Below, in pieces: positions 52,500 to 64,000 of a stretch of DNA of 64,000 bases. Position numbers and translations under genes: made by a program. The notes below the pieces were generated by a model. That model was not told the DNA's origin. It searched no databases and worked only from the letters and a program-made list of their open reading frames with translations. Within the stretch, counting starts at the first letter, position 1. Every line of letters begins with the position of its first letter. Source of the stretch: Potentilla sterilis. Taxonomy: Eukaryota; Streptophyta; Magnoliopsida; Rosales; Rosaceae. The stretch covers positions 15,066,560 to 15,130,559 of the forward strand of contig OY821761.1 in NCBI GenBank assembly GCA_963682095.1, given 5' to 3'.

Positions 52500-53308
52500 G
52501 GAGGGTGTATTGTATATGGATTTGTATAGATTTTTTTTTAATTCATAGACTTTCAGAATAGTCCACAGACTTTTTAAAAAGACCACAGACTTACATAGAT
52601 TTCTGTCGATTTCTTTAAAATCATTGATTTTGATTACGATTATGGACTTTTATTGATTTATGAAAATCCACATAATTCATTATGAACGACTTCTACAGAT
52701 TTCACCTCAAAATAATGTTATAACAGAAAATAATTAGAATATAAAGGAAAAATATCTCAATGTAACGAATATAACCACAGGTAAATGCATCAAATACAAA
52801 ACAAAAAAATACCAAAAAAATGGAAGAAAAAAAATACTTAAACAAAATTTCATTTTGGCGGACAAGTCCCTAAAACAATGAAAAGATCATTCTTCTCCTT
52901 CATCGTCATTTTGTTCATTATTATCATTTTTATTATTGGCATTTTTTTGAATATTTGGTTGGGCATCTTCCCACATATGACTGTCAATACTCATTCTCCA
53001 TTCATTAGCACTATTTCTCTGCTCTTCTTGGGTTTGAAAATCATCATATTCAAAATTATTTTCTTGATCGGCTCTGGGGTCTTCTTTTTGATCGATCGGC
53101 TCTGGGGTCCTCTCATGTCAAAAAAAAAATTGTGCAATCCTGCACAAGCCAAAACTAGCTCTGCTTGTGTCTTGTATGGAAATGGTGGTGCTGATTTGAA
53201 AATAGTAAAACGTGACTTGAATACTCCAAAGAGATACTTGGGAGTTTTGAATTGCAGCGAAGAGAGAATCTTAACTGCCCTTTCAATTTTGGGATGAAGG
53301 ATTTTCAT
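52500..53308 (-). pseudogene. PIF/Harbinger transposon end with transposase C-terminal fragment
   Basis: A minus-strand frame (53308-52991) encodes FGVFKSRFTIFKSAPPFP, KTQAELVLACAGLHNF, the C-terminal signature of HARBI1/PIF transposases (F-G-x-L-K-x-R-F, then Q-x-x-I-V-x-A-C-x-x-L-H-N-F). After a frameshift near 53010 a neighbouring frame continues with EWRMSIDSHMWEDA, the usual tail, then an acidic end. The sequence at 52500 (GGAGGGTGTATTG, preceded by TTA) looks like a Harbinger terminus. The catalytic DDE part and the other terminus are missing, so this is a truncated relic. Confidence 0.65.
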
Positions 53309-56300
53309 ATTGTGCTTTTCTGTATGGTTACAGTATCGGTTATGTAAGTTGTGGTCCAGAAGACAAGGGGAGGATTACATTTTTCTTGGCTTTGGAGAAT
53401 GATCAGTTCATCTTTTTATGAGATATGGGTAATGATTTCGATTTCTGCTATTTTCAAGTACTTTTCTATAAACCAAATCTTATTTTCGTTGTAGAGATTG
53501 ATTGGGAATTGGGTTTTGCAAAGACATGGAGAAGGAAAGAGAGTGTAGGACAAGAAAAATATTTTTGTTTTTTTTTAATTAAACAACAAAACTATCGAAA
53601 GAGAGGGAATAACTTTGTGGTATGTTCCTATGCCGATTTTCAATTCACATTCCACTTTAGTTGAATTTAATCAATTTATTCTTAGGTGAGTCGACTAGGA
53701 CTAACTTATTTTCTTATTCCTAATTTTTTCTCAGGCTAAGTGAACAATCATGGGTGATTCACTGATTCTTCTGCGTTCTATGCATCTTCTCTTAGATGCC
53801 TGCAAAACTATCAAGCTCCTTTTTACAGCTTGATAGAACGACAACTTTTCTACTAATAACTATTGTATGACTCATGTCATCACTAGGCAAACATATGTTC
53901 CTACTCTTAGGTGTTGTTATACCATTTACTGCTTGCAAATTGTTCTTTGTGTAATAGGTTGTTCATCAAACTATCAACTGAGGAATATGGACTTTGACAA
54001 TGTTTTGAGGGTAATGGATACAGGTAAAGATACTTTATTTCCCTTACGTTTTTATCTTCAATTTACTTCCCTTACGCTTTTATCTTCATAAGTTGGATAT
54101 GTAATTGTACCGACAGCACCGCATAATGATTGGCTATGATCACAATTTCTTGGAACTATGAAGGGATTCAACATGTAATTTTTAATATTAATTAATTTTC
54201 TTCATTTATTTTTAGTGTCAATCGAATGAAAAAAGAAAAAAAAGATGATAGATTACCTGCACATCTAAATCCTATTTAAATTACCTTCAACATGGATAGA
54301 TGACCAAAATAAAGTTCCCAAAAGTGGCCTTGAAGACCAGGAGATACTACTATTTAAAAATAATATTCAGATATATATTCTATTACGAATTGGCAACTAT
54401 ATCACTGAAATATATGTAAGGTTTCTCTCATCTTCAGTTTTAATCGATTAATGTATGCCTTGCTATATAAAATGATCAATGTTGCAGCTGATGGTGTCTT
54501 CGTTATAATTTGCACAGGAAACATTATGATCACTGAAAACAGAGAATGGTTCTTTTTCAGGTATAGTTTAGTTTTTTATTCTTCTACTTTCAGTTGCTTC
54601 TGAGTGATTTTAGTTTTGGTTTGTCCCCCTTATATAACTTTTCACAAAAATTTCTATAGTGGAACTTAAATGTTAGAGTTTAGTTTCTATGGTGATGATT
54701 TATGTACTGTTATTTTTCCTTTGGTTGTTTTAGTGATTTTGGAGCTGACACTTTCTGTTGAGAATCACATTAATATTTACAGATTTCAAAAATAGAGGAT
54801 CTTGCATACCAAGACCAAAGGAATTTCAAGTACCATACTACTATGATCATGGTCCAAGATGCAGTTACTGACAAAAATGACACCAACTTAAAGCAAAAAT
54901 GGAAGAATCATGCATGAGTGTGAACTGTGTTGCCAAATAGAGGAAGCATTAGAACAAACTCCAACGGGAATATTTGCTTCTCCATGTCTGCTACTAATGC
55001 TATAGCATCCCATTTAAATGTTCCTCTTGGTTATTCTCTTTTCTTTGTAATTGAACAAAAATAAAAAATAAAGAATTATAAATCTTCAATTTTATGCACC
55101 ATGTAAAGATTTACTTTAAATTGTATTTTTGTATTATGTATTCTGTATTTTTTCTTTTTGGTCAAGACTCACGGCTATTATGTATATGTTAGTGACTTCG
55201 TAAAATATGTATTTACAAGAATGGCAAGCTCTAATGAACAAGGATGCTGCATTTTATGGAGCTGATACAGAATTGGAATAACTTGATGATCGAAAAACAT
55301 GATTTTGGTAGTGCATGAAATATAAGATGTATAGAATACAATATTATCTATTTAGGAGTTTGAGAGTTAAAATCCATTTAGTTCGAGTTTAAGGTTTTAT
55401 GCACTTGCGATGGTCAAACTTAAATTTTACATATAAAACAGCATACGCGCGAGCGCGACCCTTTCGCACATGCATGAGTGGTGCAGAATAATTAAGTAAT
55501 CATTAAAAAAACCGCACTACATTGCTCCTAAACTCTAAAAAAACACAAACCTGATAACAAGTGCATATGACAATATTTTTCCCTAGAAAATAAATAAATG
55601 CACGCGCAACTGCTAGTATCAAATTATCAATATTGCAATTATGGTGGTTTAGTTGCACCGCTTCTCTCTCCCTTATGTTTGTCGACCTAGGGTTCGGCAG
55701 GCAAGCAAGCGGGGCCGAAGGCTTGCCTCTCGGTGTCGACTTGGACAGTCCCTCGTCGGTGGAGGAGGCAAGGTTCCGAGCAGAGATCTATGTCGGTGGT
55801 GCGACGATCTTCTTCAATTAGTTTGTCGGCGTAGCTTCGAAAAGGAGGAAGCCATTCTGTCTTCTTCTCTTCATTTTCGAGAGGCAACGACGGAATGTCG
55901 AGGTTTCAGATCTTCTTTTCTTCGTCGTATCTTGCTAGCAGCAACAGTTTCAGGCGTTAAAGCTTGGTTTTTGGTCTTGGAGGTAGGCTTTCGAGTCAGA
56001 CTTCCAGAGGCTCTTGCCATGGCATAGGGGCACGGCCGACCGTTGGAGTGGTGAAGGGTGTGACTTTTTTGCCGGCGTCGGACTAATCCAATGAGGGTGG
56101 GGAATGGAGATGTTGAATTGGCCCGTCCCTTCGCCCAATATCTTTTGATCCAATTTTATTCTCAAATTCCTTATCTTTTTTTGGTTGATTTGGATTTTAG
56201 CCGATCGTCCGTATTTTTAGTTTTTTAGCAATAAATCCAGTTAGGAATGTAGATGCGCGCGGTGTCTAACTTAGTAGTGTCATCGGTTACTTTGATTGAA

Positions 56301-56378
56301 TTTTCTTTTCTAAAGTTATGTTGCTTTAGTTGAATCTAGGTTACTTCGGTTGCTTAGATTTGTCCCCGTTGGTTCTCA
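53309..56378. other. Unassigned sequence with a GC-richer island at 55690-56150
   Basis: Short frames only, none with a recognisable domain. The island at 55690-56150 is richer in G+C than its flanks and has overlapping ORFs on both strands, as in a gene or element fragment, but no protein family is identifiable. Confidence 0.45.
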
Positions 56379-56387
56379 AAAACAAAA

Positions 56388-57079
56388 GAGAAATTTTAAG
56401 AATCTCAACTTTGTTTGACTATTAATATTTATATCTCATGTTTCTAAAATATTAGAATCGTATCTCAAGTTTCATTCCCAACCCAATTTTGGTGTGCTGT
56501 ACCACTAACACCGGTAATTCCATTAACTTTTTAAGGACAAATTCGTTGCTTAACTCAATCGAAATCTAAATCTCAATTTGTGATGAACACTTTCAATATA
56601 CCATTAACTACGATGAACAAAACCCAGAAAAAAAACATGAACAAAAGAGTTGACGACTGATATCTCTAGGCATAAATTGGTTATGTTCTCTCTGAGTATT
56701 AACTGGACATTTGTTTTGATTAACAATTTTTTTTCTTTGAGATGAGATGAGACCTTAATGTTCATCTTCAAATTAACATGCTATTGTAAATGTGCTATTA
56801 TATCCCTCTAACTTTTGTTGAAATTGATTTGTTTATAGAGAGATCGAGTTGAGACTATAAAAACGGCGATAGGGTTATATTTTCAGGGATTTTTAATAGG
56901 ATTTAAGTGAATGGACGACTTTGTCCTTAAAAAGTTAATGGAATTAAAGGTCTTAATTGTACCAGACACTAAAATTGAGTTGAGGATGAAATTTGAGATA
57001 CGGTTATGATATTTTAGAACCATGAGATACGAATATTAATAGTCAAGCAAACTTGAGATATTATTTGAGCAATTTTCTC
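56388..57079. mobile_element. Mutator-type foldback element with 9-bp target duplication
   Basis: Long inverted arms (about 56388-56550 and 56920-57079) share, in opposite orientation, TTGACTATTAATATT, ATCTCATG.TTCTAAAATAT and ATTCCATTAACTTTTTAAGG. The 9-bp flanks AAAACAAAA (56379-56387, 57080-57088) are identical. Length 692 bp, non-coding. Low-complexity flanks make the duplication slightly less certain than at 40377. Confidence 0.8.
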
Positions 57080-57098
57080 AAAACAAAACTATTTAACT

Positions 57099-57652
57099 AT
57101 AAAAATTACCAATAACTACATTTTTGAGCTTATAATTACCAATAACAAGTCTGTTTATTAAAATTACCACTATTAAATTTTCATCCATTTAACTAACAAA
57201 ATTTGTTACATAGTAATTACGAAATTGTCGTTTTACTTTTTTTTTTACAACATTATTGAGGGTCAGTAGCATTATGCGTTTTACTACTGACCCTCAATAT
57301 GATTAACATTCAAATAGTTTACAACAATTGGTCGAATACTAGTGATCCTTATAAATGCGCAATGCTACTGACCCTCATAATGATTAATATTCAAATAGTT
57401 TACAACATTTGGTGGAATATTAGTGATCCTCATAAATGCGTAATACTACTGACATTCAGAAATGCGCAATGTTAGTGACCCTCAAAAATGCACAATGCTA
57501 CTGACCTGTAGTAGTATCGTAAAAATGGTAATTTCGTAATTTATGTATTAACAGATTCTGTTAGAATTGAATATAAACTTGATAGTGGTAATTTTAAAAA
57601 ACAATCTTGCTATTGATAATTATGGACTGAAAATTGTATTTATCGGTAAAAA
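57099..57652. mobile_element. Second foldback MITE with internal tandem units
   Basis: Arms of about 140 bp are inverted copies (ATTACCAATAAC.A, TTAAAATTACCACTAT, ACAGAATCTGTTA-like). The centre holds repeated units containing AATGCGCAATGCTACTGACC and ATTCAAATAGTTTACAACA. It begins within about 10 bp of the preceding foldback's flank. Target duplication not resolved. Confidence 0.65.
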
Positions 57653-59021
57653 CTATTATCGTTCTAGTTTGCGGGTAATAAAAGAAAAATTTTAAGTCCG
57701 TCACTGCCTTCCCCTACCGATTTTGGCACTGAGATTTGAGAACTTGACTACTTTGCTGATTGTTCTATTTTTTTTAGAAGACAGACTACTTGGCTGATTT
57801 CTTTTGCTTTAAATTTATAATTGTAAGTGATCATCCCTATCTATTGTTCGTCGTGTAGCCTTACCATTCGAAACAAGATTATTCCTCATGCAGCATCACG
57901 GTACATACACTAATGGAAGAAGAGGTGCATGGCTTTATGAGCCTAACGAGTATTGGTACTGACAAGAAAAAGGTATAGAGAGATAAAATTTGCTGTCATT
58001 AGTTCATGGCAATTGGTAATCATGAGTTTAGTTTACTGGTTGTGAACCATAGCTAATATACATCTAAGATAGTTGTCAATCCACAAACATCTTCCTACAA
58101 TTGACTAAATCCCTGCATTTTGAGTACCCGTTTTATTTCCTTCCTTCCAAGATCAAAACCACGATCTATACCGGCATTTCATGAAACAACCCTGCTGCCC
58201 CCATGAACCAGGCAGCCCGAGTGATCGCATTCAACCACTCGGGGACAAATATATTCGCAAAGTCAGCAAATCGCGTTGTGCTACATTGGAATTGGCACTA
58301 TGAGCTCTAAGTGGTATCCTGACTCATGGAGCGGTTCCAAGTTTGGGATTACATAGCACCAGAACCCTAACTTGAGCAAATCTATAGAGGGTCTGAGCTT
58401 TTATTTTAGTTGCCCTCCTGAAAGACAAACTAGTGGAAGATACAGATGGATATTTTCCCCTGTGGAACTTTGGCCATCAGAATGATAAGGTTAAGATTTT
58501 TTGAAGAGGAAATTATAAAGTTAAGATTGAAATTGAAAAGGTTTCAGGAATTTGTGTACTGTCTCGACCCAGCATACTAAATTCTATAACTAAAGCTTGA
58601 TATTATGTGAATCACAAAGCCTGTGTCCAAGAATGAAGTCTGATGGGAATAGACTTCCCAATGTTAGGATCCCTGCTGTAAATAGAAGGCTTAAACTTCA
58701 ACGAGGTAAGTCTACTCTAAATTTTATCACTATATAAGCTTTAGATTAGAGAGTATCCACAATCTTAACCAGCTGACTGGTGCAAATTTCTAATGGAAGA
58801 TGGATGGAGATTCAATTAGAAAATACCAACTTCCAACATAAGATCAACTATTGAGTAAGATGTGAAATGACCCGATTAACTCAGGTGTCCAAGCGCTGAT
58901 ACTAGAACACATAAAAAGCTATATCTGTATCTCAAGTCTATAGTTTACCTTCAAGACTCCAGATAACAAAGTAAAAGAGCAAAACCTAATCGAGACTATG
59001 ACTATTTTCTGTTAGCTTTGC
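57653..59021. other. Spacer downstream of RPA2
   Basis: No gene recognised. The part nearest 59021 should be RPA2 3' UTR. Confidence 0.5.
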
Positions 59022-62000
59022 TCACCCATTGGCAAGGGATTTATAGCAAGATTCACTGGTCTCATAAATTATGGCTTCATCAAAAAGCTTCCTAGCAGCA
59101 TACCTGTCGACAGTCATAAGATTTAAAGTGTGTGAGACATATTATATATATATATATATTTAGAGAGAGAGAGAGAGAGAGAGAGAGATACAAGATATCT
59201 TTCACTGGTAGTTTCAGTGCTTGGGCAATTGTCTCAATGTGTGCTCCCTCTTGCCTTAAAATGAAATAAGAGCTAGTCATAAATAGGAAGAAGAAAGGAT
59301 AGAACGGGAGCGCATACATGCAGAAGTTTACATAAAAATGTACAAGAGAAATGATTTACCAATAATACAATAGCATACAACTGCATTCAGAGATGTACAG
59401 CATACTAGTACATCAATAATCTTCAACCCCAACATAACCAAGGCAACATTATATAAGGAACACTGACTGATTTCACACAATCCCATAAAACCCCTGCCTA
59501 ATATTAAACCTAGCATGATTCGGGAAGAAAGCCTACGCCATCATTTTCAATACAATGACTGAGTTACAAACATATTTTACTCCAGTCACAGATTTACCGG
59601 AAAGAAACTTTCCCATAAACACGTCCCCATCCCTTGACTAGTTTCAAACTGAAGATTTAAAGGCCTACGAAATTTGGCCATCCATTATGCAAGACAAGGT
59701 AATATAGGCAACTCTCTTGGTTATTAGAACAAAAACAAAAGAGAAGACTAGAAAAACTAAGAATGAAGTATTATATTAACTAGGATCACATCAATAAAGA
59801 AACAAAAGATTTTTATGACTGAGAACAAATATTACCAAAACCTTGTCAAACCTCAGCAACTTCCAAAACAATGGAATGAAGTGCATTTGACATAAGACCT
59901 AGACTTTTACCAGTTATCAACATAGGATGGGGTTCTTGAGGGAAAGCATATACAACAAACATCACTCTTAGGGGATGTTTGTTACAAGGTAGCCAGGCTT
60001 TAATTCTAATAGAGTCCAGCACCCCTCAAGCCAAGCTTATTCTATAATATGCCTAACCCATGTTTGGTAATAGCATGAGTTAATCAAAAATAAAACCACC
60101 AACAGCAAACCCAGAACGAAGAACACGAGGAAACCCAGAACGAGGAACCCATATTTTATACTTCACAGACTTCTTCTTCTTCTTCTCCTCATCCAAATCT
60201 TGTAACACAAATCTTGTATCAGGATGATAACCCAATATTTGCACCAAGCCAACAATTCAAACACACAGACAAGCTAGAAGAAAAACACCGATAATCAATT
60301 ATAAGCTAAAAGAAAACACCCAGCCAAAGAATTGATAAATTAGCATAAGCTACCCAGACACCATTTTTCAATCAATCTGTACAACCCATAAGCAATTTAC
60401 AGTACATAATCAGTTCATAGCCTTTAATGAAACAAATTCCTGTATTACAGAAATAAGGAGGTAGTGGAGTTGAAGGGGAGAGCATAAGAAAAGATTGAAG
60501 CATAAGAATTGATTGAGAGACGGGGGTGAAGGACTGGGAAGAACTTTCGCAGGGTAGAAGACATGTGCTTACATAGTCCCATGAAAATTGGTGTCATTGC
60601 ATAAGGTGTACATGAGGAAACGGGGACTACATTACAATTAGTGCCTGTTTCGGCCAAACATGGGACAGGGCTAATTTTTTTATGCAAGACAGTCCCATCC
60701 CACCCAATCCCATGTAACAAACATCCCCTTAGTTTAATAGAAAAACAGAAAAGTAAACAATCTGATCCAGGGGCTCTTTTCTTCACCCTGTCTTTAACTA
60801 TCATCTCATTGATTGTCTGATTCTTGATTAACCAATTGTCACTCTCATTTATTCAGGCTATCTACTTTAATTTGACAGTTTTGATTATCTTTTCCACAAC
60901 CAAAGCACCAGTTCTATTGGTACTAAATAAATGGTAATTGGACTCAAAATCATCTACCATGAATTGTCATCTTCCTTTCAAGAAACACTCTAGACCCTAC
61001 AACATAGCCATCTCCTTTCAAGCAAGAAACACTCATGTTATAAAGTCAAAACACAGGTCATCTATGGAATTTGAGTTGAAGCATGAAAACTTTTGTCCTC
61101 AGTTGTCAACAAAGACCCATATACTGTCAGTTTTGTTTCTTCAATATTGATTGAAAGAAGACCATAGTCTCATGTTCAACAATTAGATAAATACAAGTCC
61201 ACGTGACGATGAGAATGTTTCACAATAAGTAAAACATATTCAGATCTAGATAAACAGTCATAGAAGTACTCTTGCACATACAGATGATATTTTGTAGGAT
61301 ATGGGCACTTACAGGTATTGAGGATGGTTCAAAACTTGTAAGACCATTTCTTCAATGCTCCTCTGTCCATCGTGGCTATATTGTCCAGATACCTGAGGGG
61401 AAAAATGAAGCGGACCAGTAAAGGAAACAAGCAATACATCACAAATACAATAAACTGAAGTCTCTAGATGAACAACTGACCTGATTCGCTGGAATTGACA
61501 TATATGACCGAGTTGTGCCACCTACACCAGCCTGCTGAGGGGAAGAATGAAGTGGACCAGTAAAGAAAACTAATTCAGTAGACTGAAAATAAATAACTGA
61601 CCTGGTTTTGTGGAACTGTCATATATGATTGGGTTGTGACACCTCCACCAACCTGTGTTTTCTGTCATCACAATTCCAGAGGCCAACCCAAAAAATAAAG
61701 AATTTAGAATATATATACACACACAAATGAGCATAATGTTCCACATCGATGTGTACTTATGTCCAGTAAAGACAAAATCGTATTCTGAGTAGTAAGACAA
61801 ATACCGGTAACTTGGTATTGTACAAATGGACGTACATGCACTCTATAAAGTGGCTTGCAATCTCATCATAGTCATCCAATGGCCTGAAAATTACACCAGC
61901 TTCATCAATGGTAAAACGCCAACAAAAATTATATCAGATATTGTAGTCTGCTCACTGAACCTGACTGCAGGAAGTCATCCAATTGTAATCCAATTATTAC

Positions 62001-63906
62001 TAAGGCCAAACAGTTTGATCGAGCTAATGAGTCATATCAAAATATAACAACCTAAGCTAGTGAAAATAATGCTATTGTAGCAGCAAGTGGTATAACTAGC
62101 GCTGTTACCAATACTAAATGGCACTTGCGGACACTGGGCTGCTCAGCAAAATATATGATAAAGTTCATAAAGCTGTGGTTTCTAAAGAAAAGAAAAAACA
62201 CATAAAGGTGAGCAACTTGGTCCGTGCCAAGTTTAAAATGGTTGAATTAGTTTCACCTAGGTATTCATAAAAAACTTGTATTCATATAAAACTAAAATGT
62301 CAATCTCAAGTGGCACCTAGGTATTCATATAAAACTTGCAGACATGAAAATGGATCTGAATCATCAGCAATCATATCCACCTATAAAAAGATTTGACAGG
62401 ATAAATCTTCAAAAGACTCCAGCCTCCGTCTTATCATATCCAACTTGGAGTCTTCCAGATTAAGTCTTTCCAAAAACGCCAACAGCAAAGATAACTACCT
62501 TACCTGTTCATCATTTGAATGTTCTAGAAACAAGATCCCAGGTCATGCGGAAAGTAATTGGAATAGCTAAATATCTTATTCTGGACATACGGATTTTTGA
62601 AAATCTGCATATTCTAGGGAAAGAATGGTTCGATGCCTGTCCACCACTTTAGCTCATGTCTTGTCAGTGACAAACCAAATTATACGTCAAGAAGACCTAT
62701 ATATTAGATACCCATTATCTTGCTAAAGACGTTAATCGTTCATTTGCAATATTTTAAACCAACCATTGTAGCTTCTGTCTGATTTTAATACATTTACTTG
62801 ACTCATTACATCTAATGCTCGAGGGCTATTTGTCTTAAAATTTTAATTGCTAAAACTGCAAAAAATTTCAATCCTACAATTTTTCTCCAGTAGCAAATAA
62901 CATTCAGCAGTAGCGACAATGATTAAGTCAGACGAAAATACAGGCTGATAAGAACACAAGAAGACGAACAAAAGCAAAGAAAATGCTAACAGTAACCTAA
63001 GGACAAATAATTGACTATCGCATCACCTTTACCCTGTACGTAAAAACAGAATGGAAACATACCTAAGAGAGAACACTTGTATGGTGATCTTCCCTTGAAA
63101 GGATTTTAAGCGCCCATGAATCCGAAGATACATTCCGTTCCTAATATTAGATATACAGATGATGCATTAAATTAATAGTGTCGTAACAAACAGAACAAAA
63201 TGCAAACGCAAATATGATCCCTACGTCCTAAACATACGAGATTGCTTCAGCTTCGGTTTTGTCTAGCTCATCCTGAAACCTACAGACAAACAGAAGAACA
63301 ACTCCTTTATAAACATAAAGAACCACGAAAATTCACACAACAACAGAACACAAAATAAAACTCACCATCTGTTGCATTCGACGCGTCCAGTCCCATCATC
63401 AAGACTGAAAGTAGCATCTGTAACTTTCCCAACAAAGTCCTGCACTACTCCCACAACCTTAACCTAAACACAAAACACCAAAAAAAATCAGAAGGGCTCT
63501 CACCACAAAAATCAAAACCAAAAGCTTTTCGGAAAGACTGAAGAAACTCACAGTGGAGACATCGACACCGTCAATGGAGAGGTCCGTTACACCAGTTTCG
63601 CCGGCGATCGCGTCGCTTATCTGCTTCAGTGTTACCGGAAGCAGTGTTTGGGCGTCACGATTCTGCCAAATCAATCATGAAAACATTTAATACTACACTC
63701 TAGTTAAGCAATTCCATCTCAAAAATAATAAGCCCAAATCCCCAGATAAGAGTGAGGGTTAAAAACCCCCAATTTGGTCAAACTGAAACCGTCGAGTGAA
63801 TTACTTTGGAAGGAAAGAAAGAGGGTTCAGCGGTTGGGTTAGCGGCGGGGGGCATAAACCCACCGCCGTGAAAGGCGGCGCTTCCGTCGAATTGGCTCAC
63901 GTTCAT
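59022..63906 (-). CDS. RPA2: Replication protein A 32-kDa subunit (RPA2), 282 aa
   Basis: Eleven exons on minus: 63906-63805, 63662-63552, 63463-63366, 63279-63238, 63140-63063, 61883-61805, 61661-61602, 61534-61481, 61392-61313, 59254-59192 and 59103-59022, all GT-AG with matching phases. RPA2 is the middle subunit of the nuclear heterotrimer that coats single-stranded DNA in replication, repair and recombination. The N-terminus has the Gly-rich FHGGGFMPP and Ser/Thr region, then NRDAQTLLPVTLKQI. The OB fold (about 72-170) contains SLDDGTGRVECNRW and RIHGRLKSFQGKITIQVFSL. A linker of two related exons (171-208) follows, and the C-terminal winged helix (about 212-282) has SIEEMVLQVLNHPQYL, HIETIAQALKLPVKDI and LFDEAIIYETSESCYKS. 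Length is normal for plant RPA2. A MITE and a (GA)n tract lie in introns 9 and 10. Confidence 0.95.
59164..59189. repeat. (GA)n microsatellite at the exon 10 donor of RPA2
   Basis: A pure GA run within a few bases of the donor GTATCTCTC; on the transcript it is a CU-rich tract immediately downstream of the splice site. An (AT)n run follows at about 59141-59158. Confidence 0.85.
59971..60728. mobile_element. Tourist-like MITE in RPA2 intron 9
   Basis: A perfect 16-bp terminal inverted repeat GGGGATGTTTGTTACA with target duplication TTA on both sides (59968-59970, 60729-60731). 758 bp, non-coding. It accounts for over a third of the 2-kb intron. Confidence 0.93.
61481..61661 (-). repeat. RPA2: Tandemly duplicated exon pair in RPA2 (exons 7 and 8)
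   Basis: Exon 7 (61661-61602) and exon 8 (61534-61481) encode related peptides: QVGGGVTTQSYMTVPQNQ and QAGVGGTTRSYMSIPANQ. Both donors read CAG|GTCAGTT. The introns after exons 7 and 8 both end with TTTACTGGTCC.CTTCATT and TTCCCCTCAG, so the duplication unit was exon plus intron. Both copies keep the frame. Confidence 0.85.
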
Positions 63907-64000
63907 CGGTTTATTCTGATCACTCGAAAACCCTAAAGAGTAGTGATTTGGCTCAACAAGACTGGACTGTGTTCTATTTATTCTTGCTAAAATGACTTTG
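63907..64000 (-). promoter_or_regulatory. RPA2 leader with telo-box
   Basis: AAAACCCTAA at about 63927-63936 (plus strand) is a telo-box, frequent near start sites of plant replication and translation genes. The promoter continues beyond the window. Confidence 0.4.

Noticed and set aside
52878..53297. Plus-strand frame of 139 codons with hydrophobic start
   Set aside because: It is antisense to the recognisable Harbinger transposase tail and shows no family of its own.
54520..54570. EWFFF-like peptide before a possible donor, recalling the NAC domain
   Set aside because: Only a few residues match and no other NAC subdomain was found within several kb.
55633..56165. Overlapping ORFs in a GC-richer island
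   Set aside because: ORFs occur on both strands with no domain, and the island has no terminal repeats or splice structure that I could support.

Overview
This is nuclear DNA from a flowering plant. GT-AG introns, an AIL5-type AP2 gene with the 9-nt micro-exon typical of that family, a plant RPA2 gene, iMet-tRNA-primed Copia elements, CACTA, PIF/Harbinger and Mutator-type elements, long (AT)n tracts and absence of any bacterial or organellar gene all agree. A eudicot is likely; a rosid such as Rosaceae is only a guess. Cellular genes are few: a strictosidine-synthase-like gene at the left edge (minus, frameshifted), a CLE-type peptide gene (plus, split by a retrotransposon), an AINTEGUMENTA-LIKE5-type transcription factor (42.0-45.0 kb, minus, 9 exons, 563 aa) and replication protein A 32 kDa (59.0-63.9 kb, minus, 11 exons, 282 aa).

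Left part (1-14 kb): two related Copia elements on the minus strand lie 0.7 kb apart. The first (1235-4861) is a decayed deletion derivative sitting inside the CLE signal-peptide coding region, with a 5-bp target duplication. The second (5577-10689) has LTRs I read as identical and one uninterrupted 1509-aa gag-pol frame, so it inserted recently. After it come diverged tandem duplications with no recognisable gene.

Middle (15-39 kb): a MITE in a (TA)n tract, a Harbinger-like element and two CACTA elements of different families. CACTA-A (18961-21542, TSD GTT) is non-coding and carries an 0.8-kb pyrimidine minisatellite. CACTA-B (22142-38745, TSD TTA) has a tnp2 gene that has lost its catalytic core, an apparently intact six-exon tnpA-type gene (479 aa), two hairpins in the leader and an internal cluster of its own subterminal motif in front of tnpA. 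The first tnpA intron holds a nested 8.4-kb Sirevirus-like Copia (27981-36382) with near-identical LTRs, an intact 1703-aa gag-pol and an extra 209-aa downstream ORF.

Right part (39-64 kb): small DNA elements with readable target duplications (Tourist-like at 39187, 48098 and 59971; Mutator-type foldbacks at 40377 and 56388, the first containing a Copia solo LTR) surround AIL5 and RPA2. RPA2 shows an internal tandem exon duplication and carries a MITE in an intron. Splice sites, exon phases, LTR comparisons and repeat boundaries were read by eye; no alignment or database search was run.
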